64,000 nucleotides of DNA from the NCBI GenBank assembly GCA_019614645.1, contig JABWDB010000005.1:8092001-8156000 (forward strand). Reading direction: 5' to 3'. The DNA is from Stratiolaelaps scimitus (taxonomy: Eukaryota > Arthropoda > Arachnida > Mesostigmata > Laelapidae). This document shows, in pieces, positions 27,447-39,400 of the stretch. Under the pieces are notes generated by a model. That model had not been told where the DNA came from and ran no database searches. It saw nothing but the letters and a program-made list of their open reading frames with translations. Position 1 is the first letter of the stretch; every line of letters starts with the position of its first letter. Both the position numbers and the translations under genes were made by a program.

Positions 27447-29409
27447 AACTTGGGAGGAAACGTTTTGTTCATGCGAGCTACTTTGACGTTTCGGGATACA
27501 ACAGCGATGACTATGTCGAAGTTACGTCATAGGTGAGCTGATGCTCGTGTGGTGTAGAAGAATGAGCGAACTTGGCTTTCGCTAGTTGTAAACATAGTAG
27601 CTGTAGTAGTGGTAGTAGCAGTAGTTATTGTGAAAAGTGTTCAGGTTGAAAACGCCCTTTCCTGCCGAGCCGGGAGGCAATTCGGCGGCTCCAGATGCGC
27701 TTGCTGATATTACAGATGAGACCGTGAGAATTTATTGCTGATTGAGGTTGTACCAACTTGCCACACGTGAACTTGACGATAACTGCTGCTATACTCAAAT
27801 GAGCCGGTTGAAATATGCGTTTTGTAGCCACTGCCAGATGCAGATAGATGTTTAATGAAAGACAAGATCGACATTGATACCTGCCTGCCGTCGGACCTCT
27901 ATCGAATTGTCTATGATAGCATATGATCGGCGTTGGCCGTTCATTGCACAGTAGCTGCTGGTGCTGTTTGTCACTATTCGGCTAAGCAACAATGACCGTC
28001 GTATACACAGGACGATTCAACGTATATTTGACTCCCGTGGTTGAATTGTAACCGCTTCATCTGGTGAAGGAGTAATATGCGAATCGCATAGCACATTTTA
28101 AAGGATCAATTGCCGATTTTACGGATTTATTTTTTATTTTTTTGGACGAATTTTTCGGATCAATCAACATTTGCAGACGTTTCTCTATTGGATAACGCTC
28201 TACGAGAAGTGCACCAATGCTGACTAATCCAGAACGCGTGGACACTCTATAGATACGTGCTATGGTTTAGGCTACATCGGATACGACGAATTTTTACGGA
28301 AGTTTATAACAAACGTATGTTCGAAATGTAATAGGCTTGAAACGTATTGTAACAAGATTATACCTTTCGTGACTAATCGTGTTTGATCGCGTGCAAAGTT
28401 CACGTATTTCCTATGAGGCCGGCGATGGGCTCACTTGCCAGGGATATCTTTGAGTATGGCATGTACATTAAGGCATGTATTAACCACGTGACAACTAAAT
28501 TACCTACCTGGAGGAGACTCGAGGAGGAGACCTTTCCATTGAACTTCGGAAGGGCACTCTTTTTTTGTATTCGTCTAAATAGCTTGTCTCCAGCATTACT
28601 GCGAATCGCGAAATAGTGTACTTCCAGTTAAAAAAAAACACCTTAGCACTTAAACAGCCTAAGTGCCAAAGGAAACAAGCGCAAAATACCACAGACAACG
28701 AATGCCAGTTGTTATACTTGTAACTGCATTCGTTTTTAATTAACTGAACTTATATTGATGGCCTTCATTATTCTGCTATGTGTGATTGCTCACACGATAC
28801 GCAAACACCAACTACTCGAGGAAAAGGTCACCCCGCTCCAAAGCTTTAATACAATTCCGTCAGTGGCGACGTTTTACAAGATAAGCAATAATGGTGCCAG
28901 ATATCGATCATATAGAAATAATCTGCGAGCGCGCAGGCCTCACTTTTCGCCGTTGTCATTGAACGTCACAACGTTAAGCGTACGGAGATTATAAAAACTT
29001 CGACGGCTCGTGTCAAACTGCCTATCTAGATATCTAGCTTGCTGTTTCAATCTGAAAGCATTGTGTCCTATCGGAAATGGTTACACAGGACGACCGACCG
29101 ACAACACCAGAAGGCAGGATATAGATTGCATTCTGCCATTCAGCCCTGCTCGTATACGTTCAACGCGGCCAGATAATGACACCTCTGTGTATCTCTATTA
29201 TGATTATTATAGAATTCTGTGAATATTGCGCAGAGCAAAGAGAGACAGGTGTGGTTGTGCTATCTACCGAGCGGTAGCAACAACCGTTGATACAGGGAAG
29301 GGAAGTTAAAGGACGGGCCTTCAAAATTCGACAGGGGGCGTGTTGATGGCATTAATCTAGGTAATTTCAGAAAATCGACACCGAGGTTGATCACTTTCGG
29401 CAAACGTTA

Positions 29410-29411
<2 letters not shown>

Positions 29412-29444
<33 letters not shown>
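29412..29444. repeat. (TA)n microsatellite
   Basis: About sixteen uninterrupted TA units, 0.75 kb upstream of the first ligase exon seen. Confidence 0.9.
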
Positions 29445-29445
<1 letters not shown>

Positions 29446-30189
29446 TTATAAAGTGCCGTGCTAAAATTAGCACCTTCTGTTAACTGCGCCGAGAGAAGGT
29501 GATATAGGCGAATTTGGGACGTAAACGAAGCACGTGACTGCAGATACACAATTGAAAAAGTATCCACTTGTCACTTCCACGCTTTCAGCTGCTAGCACGA
29601 TTAGTCACCAAGTTGAAATGAAAATTATTTATTATAATAATCTACAACTGAGATTCAGCTCTGCTCGCGAATATCGAGGCGCGATAAGGGAAATATCGGC
29701 TGAGCCAATTATGCCTATACAAGGTGTTTTTTAAAGGCGAGAAACGGTTTACAATTAAAAAAAAGCGCACTCACTTGATCACTGTAAAACTGTCATTCTC
29801 AGAGGTATTGATGGACGAATTTCTGAGTTGAGCAAGACAATAATTAAAAACTATTCGCAATCGTTGATACAGGCCAGCCGATTGATCGATCGATCGATAC
29901 ATGCATAACGTTATTCCGTTAATGTGTCACGATAATTATGTGCATGCAATGTAAATGTAAAACGTGGAGGGTAACTGGCAAACACACAGAACAAATATCA
30001 AACAACAGTCATACAATATGGACTGTGACTTATTGTGCGTACAGGCGTCGTGGTAACTGGTTGTGCTGTACGCCAACTGGCGGCGAATTGGCGTACGTCG
30101 AAGTTATGATTCGCATACACGTGCGTTAAATGCTTGTCGCGTATCTTCTGCAATGTCACTGATCGAACATTGGATGAATCTCGTTACAG

Positions 30190-30447
30190 ACGCTGGTCAA
30201 CATGGCATACTGCATGTTGGGTCTGCTGGGCAAGCTCATTCAGCTGTTGGTGTTTGGCCAGCTACGGATCTCCGAGGAGCAGCATATAAAGGACAAATTC
30301 TGGAATTTCGTCTTCTACAAATTCATCTTCATCTTTGGCGTTCTCAATGTCCAACACATCGAGCAAGTTCTTGCGTGGGTGGCGTGGTTTTCGCTACTGG
30401 GATTTCTACATCTCATGACGACGCTGAGCAAGGATCGCTTTCAATAC
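30190..30447 (+). CDS. AMFR: AMFR exon a (first seen), membrane segments
   Basis: 86 codons, phase 0 at both ends, bordered by TTACAG and GTAAGT. It begins TLVNMAYC and continues through the family's LRISEEQHIKDKFWNF block to DRFQY. Two hydrophobic segments are visible. Family members have more sequence upstream, so at least one earlier exon is missing. Confidence 0.93.
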
Positions 30448-33400
30448 GTAAGTTATTTTATTGAACAAGTCCTACTCAATTGTATTATACCCACACTTCG
30501 AAGCGCTCGGAAGGCTGCGAGGGTATGACAGGTAAGTGTTCGGTGTTTCAATGTATGCCTTTTGGAAAAGATCCATACAGCTCTCATAAGCTATAAGCTG
30601 TACAATTTGAACAGTTATCAGAATAAGGAAGCTATGCTAAGGAAGCTAACTGATTGAGCGTTCACAGTTAGATACAGGCACTTCCAATGTGTTGTCTATG
30701 TACCTCTGTTACGGGTAAGTGGTTAGCGTCTGAAAATATTATATTTCGGGCCCAACCAAGTGTTCTGCATACCTGCATGGTTTAGGTATGCAATTTTAAC
30801 AAATTAAACATTCTGACATCGCGTTCTTATGCAGTCTCCATATCACATCTACGGCGGCAGACAGCATCGATCACATCAGTGATACATATCATCGTATCGA
30901 AATTGCTTCTTCTAATAGTTATCCTATATGCGATATTCCATATCGCATATCGTCTGTGTCCACACAAAGCCCAAGGGGGGGTCGCGCGTTATCATTATAT
31001 AATCAATGCATGCTCGCAACGACATTCACCTCGCTACGTTCAATGCCATTTCGACTTAAGCAAAAGGGTCACAAGGGTGAGATGAAGTTCGATCGACACC
31101 GATCTTTTACTAGACAATGATACTTCTATACCGAACGTAAATACGGCTAAGATGTTCACATCGCAGAATACGCTTTGCCGAGTATACTTGGATTTAAGTG
31201 GATTGTCGTTTAAGTGGATCGTCGATCTGTGATGATCAGGTGGCACTCATAAATGTAAAGATATATACGAATTGGACATACACATATGTGTGCGTGTCTG
31301 GTTTAGACGCCCTTCTGAGCAGTGGCCTTTTTGAATTGTGTCAGTAAGCAGAGTTGTTGTATGAGAGAGAAAAGTAAAATTTGTAACCAATACTATAAGA
31401 TACTTGTTTCACGGGTAACATGAGCTACAAACTGTCGGAACATGTTCAGCAATGGCTCAACGGCAAGCGGCTGAGGTGTGAAATATTCATATGTAGAGAG
31501 AGTCCCATCATAAAATCCTCAGAGTTCACACCTGCCCTCGGCTCCCGGTTGGGATTTACAGTATGACGCATATGATATATATCGATCTCTGCCGTAGATA
31601 TAGTCAACGCTCCGTTTTGTTAAGTCGTTACCACAATGTGTTACTCTCTAGCACGAATGATATTCGATGAAAATGACAACAAAGAAAAAAACGAGTTAAT
31701 TGAATACCAACAGCAACTAAGCAAAATACCGCCACTTGCATATCAAACAGCAACTATTACTACGATGACTGCTGCAAAACACATCCTCCCAACAGTATTA
31801 TCGTATCGCACAGTATACCGTGCGCGGTGTCTAACCCAATGACGATATTCAATAAGATATTCATGCCACATCCCGCCTGCACAGGGTAGCTCAGCTGGTC
31901 CCGAGAGCCACTCGAAGCAGCTGTTGCGTGCGCGATTCCTCAATCGTTCATGTGCAATAAATTATCCACTTAATGATGGAAACAACAACAAGAACAACAA
32001 CACAAACAACAAGAACAGCAGCCATTACGTGAGCTTGTTCTGTTGTCGACTTTTTCCTGCCACTGTTTCAGCTTTCATTTTCGCCATCGGTTCCGGTCGG
32101 TGCGCACGTTCGCCTCGTCGGATTGCTCAGCTGTATACAGGCTGCGTGCGCTCTGTGCTTCGGCGTGTGCATGCTGTGCGGGGTCCGCTACGGCGTTCAT
32201 ACGTTTGCACTGATGCTGGCCGAGGTGGCGCTCGTCGCACTGAACGCCGGCTACGTGCTGGCGAGATATGTCTACGTGCCGCACGCGTCAGCCGGCGCGG
32301 GCGCCCTGCTACACGAGGCGGATTCTGCTGCCGCAGCTGCTACTGTTAAAAGTGATAAAGTTGGCTTCGGAGTTGGCGCCGGAACGGGCGCCGGCCTCGG
32401 TGCGTGTCCTGTTTACTATACGGAGCTCGTCTTCGAATTGGCCACGCTTGCTGTCGATTTCCTTCATCATCTGCATATGCTGGTGAGTAAAATTTGCACG
32501 CACGCCCGAAGATTTTTGCGGTCAATCTAGCAAAATCTTCGGCGTGTGTGTGTGTGTGTATATCGCATACTGCTGTCATTCCGATGCATATGCTATCGGC
32601 AGCGGGCGAACCGATAATGGAGAGAGACAAAGATGTTATCTGCGCATAATAAACGACATACCCTCTATCTTATCGAATTACGTTATCTACAATGAAAAAC
32701 AATCGTTCGTTTAGGTGTGGACCAACACTATGCTGTCGATGGCGAGTCTCGTGATCTCAATGCAACTTCGTTGGGCATTCAACGAAATCCGACGACGGGT
32801 ACTGAAGCATCGAAACTACCTGCGAGTCCTTCGCCACATGATGGTCAGTTACCCGATGGCGGCGACCTCGGAGCTCCGAGCAGCTGCGGACAATTGCGCT
32901 ATTTGCTGGGAGTTAATGCTCTCGGCACGGAAACTGCCCTGCGGTCATCTGTTCCACAAGTGGGTGTCGCGTGGCCACGTTTCACAGTCGCTCGTTGATA
33001 AACATTGTCTCTTTCGATATCTAGATCTTCTATCGGCAGAATCGTTCCTCGGGGGATTCTTGCCACCGGGGGGTGGGGAGGCGCGGGGCGCATAGGATTT
33101 CAGAGCGGTATGCACTATTCAATAAATGCTGGTAACGTTTACGATTGGTTCCAGGGGTTGTTGTGTAGGGGGTGGAGGGTTTGCCTTTTTCGAGACGAGC
33201 TTGAATCGCATACATTCGTTTTCTTTGCTTACTTCTCGCGCTGAAGCTGTTATATATGAAGTGCATGATGAATAATAAAACAGTAATATACTACTGTTAT
33301 ACTGTTATAGTATTATCACCAGACGTCTCGGCGAATAGTTCACAGAGTCGTAGAATTTATATTTGCAGTTTTTACGTGCCGCTCTCATTTTCATATATAT

Positions 33401-36400
33401 ATATATATACGTCCAGCTGACAATTAAGACAAAACTGAAACTCTATATGAGAAGACTGCTGAGCTGAGCTAAACCCCAATGCAAATCACCAGCTACACGA
33501 ACTGATATAGCAAGAATGCAGGTGCTCAATTTCCTTGGTACACTGATTTCAATTAAAATTCACTATTTCATTTTCTATCTAGTCCGGCCCTTCGTCATAA
33601 AGTTTTACGTGAGATTAATGTTCAGCAGAACAACAATCTCAGACCGTCGCGTACATATCATGAACGAGACTATGAAAACTGTTGTGTACCGTGAAACATT
33701 CGTCTATTATTTTTCTTTTATGATAAACGCCTCTTTTCCCTTACAGATCCTGTAATTTGATTTCATTATGAATATTTTTCTCCATGCCAGCCTGTGGTTG
33801 TCTGACCAAGAACAATGGTAAAATTGCTCGTTTATTCTCTGCCATGTGTGTTTTTTCATCTAAACAACGAATACATCTAATTTCCTAGCAATAAACAACC
33901 TGTTAAGAATAACCTGTTAATTTAATAAAGATTAATAATAACCTGTTAATTTCGGCCAGATTGAAGGGGGTGAGCTTTGAGAAAGCACGGAGCATATTAA
34001 TATTAATAATATTAATTCATATTAATGATAACGGTTAATTAGTACTTACATACGGCCAATATATAAGTACAATAGATTCCGTTAACTACCCTAATAACAC
34101 CTGTTGGGCCCTGTGGTTTACTATGACGAACGAATGCTTTAACGATACCAGGTCGCCTCGTCCCGTAATTAATTCATGATTCGTAGTCGCCGTCCCGATC
34201 TTTCCTCATAGAAATGTCGTTGTATCAAAGTATCCCTATCTGTTTCCCGTTAGTGATGTTTTCTTATCGTTGCTCTCGTATATCTGGTTTCTGGCTGTGA
34301 CCATGCACGTCTCCGCACATATCGTCAGATATTATTATTAATAATAATAATATTACTTAGAATAATATTAAGAACGGTATAATATCTGTACGGAATGGTT
34401 GTATTAATAAGTGGTGTTGTATTATTAATATTTTGGTGGTAACTTGATAAAGAAAAATCCGCGCCGTTCGATGCGCCACGCCATTGTCACAAGATCACAT
34501 TGACTGACCGTATTTGAACAAGTTTCGGGCCAGCCCCGTGATGAGGTGGTGGGATCTGATTAATGTATGGCCTTGTTACGACGTATACCCCAAAGTATCA
34601 ATGTTCATCCTCCGCTTAAGTCGTTTGCCCATGTAGAATTCTTTTTGTTGTGATCTGGCGCTGTAAGAAGCACCAGCAAATTCTCCCACTTTAGGGGCGG
34701 CGGTGGTGCGATGATAACGTGGATGGCAATGGCAGTCGGCACTGGCTTCAAACGAAGCGAAATTCAGGCGACAGCCCGCCGTCGAAGTTCAACATTTCAC
34801 AAGGCCCAACTAACGGAGAGCTATTACTCTTTATGTTCATGTCGTTTTCTGTGCCTGTCCTCGCGGCCGTGTGGCTTCGCTTGGCACCACTTCATCACTT
34901 CGTTCTGGGTATCGGCACTGCCTGTAGCACCTGCCTCCGATCGTGGCTCGAACAGGACACCTCGTGTCCAACGTGCCGTCTAGCTCTGCAGTCATCTGAT
35001 GGATCGCCGGCGTCGTCGGCGTCCTCCGACAGGAGCTCATTGTTCGGCGCCCTCGCCCTGAGCTCGTTGCGGGTCGAGGCCGAAGCTTCGCTGAGACCGA
35101 CGATGGCGTTGCCAGCGAGGGCACACTCGCACCACATTTCCACTGCGGAGAACTCCGCCGTTGGCACGACGCCAGTCTCCGGAGAGTCGCCCGTCGCTGC
35201 GTCTCGCGCAGCGATGGCAGGCGAACCATCACAAACACAACAGCACCAGCAACAACAGCAGCAGCAGCAGCAACAACAACAGGTCACCACAACAAATCAT
35301 CTGTTCACGTTTGATGGTTCCCGCTATTTCAGTTGGCTGCCGTCGGTGTCGTTAGAAGTGTCCCACTCAAACGTTGTCGTTCCGCCAACGCCGGCCCTAC
35401 CTTCCCCGAGCGATCCTGTTCGGACGGCGCAACACGTCAGCGCATCGTCGGTAAGGGTTCGCTGAAAAATTCATATTAACCTCGTGAATGACTGGCCGGC
35501 TATGACTGTTGGCACTGAAGTTCTCGTCACTTGCTTGTTCATGTCATTGGTTTCGCCCAGTAGCTAGGTGAAATCTAGAACCAACTTGCCTAAAAGCCTG
35601 ATACTGAGCCGTGCTAACATCCGTGCACTGTGTATCTGTCATTCTTGCTGCATGCTGGTGTTGTGTAAATTATATATATATATTCATGAATTCATGTGTA
35701 TTTGATGCTGGCAGAAATTTGTTTCTAACAACAGCGACTAGGGTGACAAAAGGTCATAGTTGTCAAGCTTGGCTTAAATTGTATCATGACAACACGTTAA
35801 AGGCTTCAGCTAGAAGTGCCTTGATCAGAATTGTGCTCAAAGCAGCTAATGAGGAGATTAGAGCGACGAGGAAGATCCCCACGTGTTCTGCCAGGTTACC
35901 TGATGCTGACGTAATCATTTCGTGCCCTTTTAATTCGTGCTATTACAGAGCCTACCATTATTGGGGATAGTGAGTTAGGCCCTTGTTATAGGTTTATGCG
36001 TCCTGCATAGATCCTTCGTTGCTTGAGCATCGTTCGGTGTGAAAAAACATATTACACGTCTTTGGGTATGATTCTTTAAGAAGCTTTGTTAGTGTTTCTC
36101 AAAAAAAATACTGAATTGATAGTTCGTGAGTATGGCAAACATAATATGGATTGTCGTTTGGACGTATGTGAAATGTGCTAGTGCAGGTATTTTATAGGAT
36201 AGCTAACGACCCAAGCTGGACCCTCTAAATGAACACATAGTGGATAGGCGCCAAAGGAGTGCTCAGAATGCTTCAAAGACACCATAATCCCCGCACAAAT
36301 ACTCGCGTACCATCTGAACCTGCGCAAATGATAAGCACGCAAAGATGGGAAAGGATTCCGAATCGCAAGTGATGTGAAGATATGCACTGCTACCGGAAAT

Positions 36401-39400
36401 CGATTGCAAACTGTTGATTAAGCTGATGGCAAAAAGAGCTCTACGATTCAAGTGCTTCGAAATCCTTGCGCCTGACGAATTTGGCATCGAATGCGCCAAG
36501 GAACGAAATTCAGTCACCTTGAAATGTGGCGTGGCCGCCACTTCAGTGCACAGTCAGTCGAGCTCTTGCGTCATGAGTCCCTGTAAAATCGGCTATCAGT
36601 GACCGGTTGGCGGTCAATCAGACATCGAGAGATCTTTTCCGTTTACGGGCTAACCCCTGACGGGCAAGGCAGACGACCGGCACTAACGACCTGTACGGAC
36701 AATACAATGCTCAATATATGCGGGCGGAACAGTGCATTGAAGAAGAAGGATTCTGATTATTTTCTCTTGCCTCGTTCGATACTGCCTGCTTCAGTTGGCA
36801 CATATGTCGATGTGTTGCATATACAGCCAAAGCGAAGTTGACCAAGATATGTTCCTAAGCGCAACTTTTTCTTATTTCCGCTATTTCCGCCTACCTACTA
36901 GACACGAATCGAAAGGTCACCCAGGGCGCGTTCAAGAAAATACATTCTCGCGATGCCGTGACGCCTAAGCACACGCACGAACCTAAAATTGGCTGGCCTT
37001 TTCGCAAGAATTTTTGAAAAAAATAGACCGAGATTTAGCTGCTGTAGAGAGTTCCCGTCTTCTCCCTGTGATATGTGCACTGGTGAGATTCACTAAGGTA
37101 TTGTCTACCTTAAATTTGTGAATTTTTTTTAAGAGAGCTAGGTGGTTCGACAGTTGTCAAAAAATTTGCACTTCAATAATTGTGTTAAGATATGATGTAA
37201 TACTGCGACGTGTGTCGCATACGCCCGCCATGGGCTGAATTCACGATAAAATACATACACCAACACGTCACACATTCGACGACGTGGTTATTCAAAAATA
37301 AATAAGCAGACGCGCCCTGACGACGATGAAAAGTCAGTCTGTCAGTGGCAAGCGAACCGTACACATCTGTCTCTTCAATTGTCTACTGGCTCACTCCGCT
37401 GTCGATCTATGCGATCCACCTTCTATCCGGTCCGAAATTCGACTCCCCAACGAAACGACATCCCCGTCGTAAGACAACCGGTCGAACTCTCGGGTAGAAT
37501 CTCAAATTGGTGCCGTGACACGGGATTACTCGATCGATAGCGGAATCGCGCTGCGGACCACGTTGCGCGCTGTGCTACAACAACGGCGACCCGAGAGCCA
37601 CAAGATCGGGCGAGGTATCGGCACGCCTGTGGGTGCGGGGCGCAAGAATCGACTCGAAGCCAAACCCCCGCCCACGACGGGGATTTCAGAGCCAGAAGCG
37701 TCTCGCGGCTCTCCCTGTTCCTGGAGGCACCCCTCTCCCCACAGGGGCAGCCGGCTCCAAGGAGGCTATCAGGCCATACCTCGGTGGGCAAGCCTCGGCA
37801 AGGTAGCTCTAACACCTCGGACAGCGTCTCATGCTCGTACACAGTCGACCTACGTGAGTGCTTCGACCTAGTGCCTCGGTGAAATCGTGTGTGTCGTGAA
37901 CTGACAATCCCTCGAACCCTTGTGTGAACTCGCGTGTGAACTCAGTGCTCGAACTAAATTGTGCTCGTCGCATCACGCCTGGTGCCCAGCGATCCCTAGT
38001 GTTGTGCAGCGTCTACTAGCTACATGGGCCTCGACCGTACGCCCGACCGCAGTACCAGCATGGAGGCCAACGCATCCCAACGGGTGGACCAGCCCTCTTC
38101 CGCGCAACCGACAGGAAACAACCACAGCTCAACTGCAGCACCATTGCTCAGATTGCTAAAAACCCGGCGCACTATGCTCCGCAAACGGTTCATCGCGAAC
38201 GACGAAACAATCCACAGCATCGGCGCAGAGGTACCCGTCAACCACGAACGAATCGTCGAACTACTGGCAGTTGTACAGTCGCAACAAGCCGCAATTCAAC
38301 AGCTCGACGCCCAGATAAGCGACCATCCCCAACTCAAGGAAGATGACTTTCTACCCGAAATCGAGGAGGCCGCCGAATTCGCAGACCAAGTCACCCGCTG
38401 CATCGCGTACGCACGCCGACTCACTGAAACGCAAAGCGTCGGGACCCCACTCAGCAGCCCGTTGGCAGTGGTCGTTAACGGCGACTCAAGGCCTAACACT
38501 CCCACGTGTCAGATTCCTGCATGTCACGAGGGGGACGCCACGCCAGCCATCTTGACAACCCAGCAGTCGCCCGCAGTGGCGCCGACGTCCACAGATACGT
38601 GCATCCCACAACAACAACAACACCAACAACAGCAGACGCTCTGGTCAGTTGCATCATCCGCACACCTGTTTGTGGATAGCAGTCCCGATGTGTTTACCGG
38701 CGGTGAAAACTTCAAGTTGTTCAAACAACAGCTGACCACCTGGCTCAAGAGGAAGACCATGGCCACCAGGGCCGAAAAGTCTGCTTCCGAAAGAAACACG
38801 CTGGCCGGGAGAAATGCGAAGGCCCAAGGGCCGCCTGTCAGGTATGCAAGAGCCGAGACCACTACACCGTGATGCATCCGACAACAGTTCAACGAGAAAA
38901 CCGAGCGACGTCAACAGCGGTGTCACTGACGGTAGCCCCCGCGGCAATCTCGCCGTCATTGGTTATGATGGCATCGGCAAACATCGTGTACGGCGGGAAG
39001 CGATTTCCCATTCGGCTGTTCCTGGACACCGGTAGCATGTTGACCTTCATCACACCAGCTGCTGTCAGCCTACTCGCAGGCATCCGGCCGACGTGCCATG
39101 CCGACCTGCAACTGCAAGGCTTCGCAAGCCAGCACCGGATCGACACGGAGAGATACCGGCTTCGGCTTACTGGGTGTTATGACAACGGCGGCGAAGTCGA
39201 CATCGCTGCGTACGCCTACGAGTTCGGCGTTAACCCGGTGAACCGATGCCCGCCCGAAGTGACCCAGGCAATCAAACGTTTCGGCCTCACGCACCCCCTC
39301 GCCGACAGTGCGTTCATCGACGATGTCAACCCCGAAGCACCAGCCATGCTGGTGGGTATGGACCAGTATTACAAAATCGTATACGCACGGGCCCCTAAAA

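Larger units (their letters stand above)
20020..30180. other. Non-coding stretch with trinucleotide clusters, no supported gene
   Basis: No exon with recognisable homology was found. The stretch contains (AT)n runs at 20.75 and 29.41 kb and CAG/CAA or CTG/GTT patches at 21.69, 25.24, 26.57, 26.95 and 27.31 kb. The missing 5' exon(s) of the downstream ligase could lie here, but no candidate has both the right phase and a convincing donor. Confidence 0.45.

Noticed and set aside
28755..28827. Hydrophobic start MAFIILLCVIAHTIRKHQLL as a possible 5' exon of AMFR
   Set aside because: Phase would fit, but the donor (AAG|GTCACC) is poor and the sequence does not resemble the family N-terminus.
36263..36602. 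Overlapping 92-codon (-) and 62-codon (+) frames in AMFR intron 4
   Set aside because: No homology and no splice support; tested as a possible CUE exon and it does not fit.
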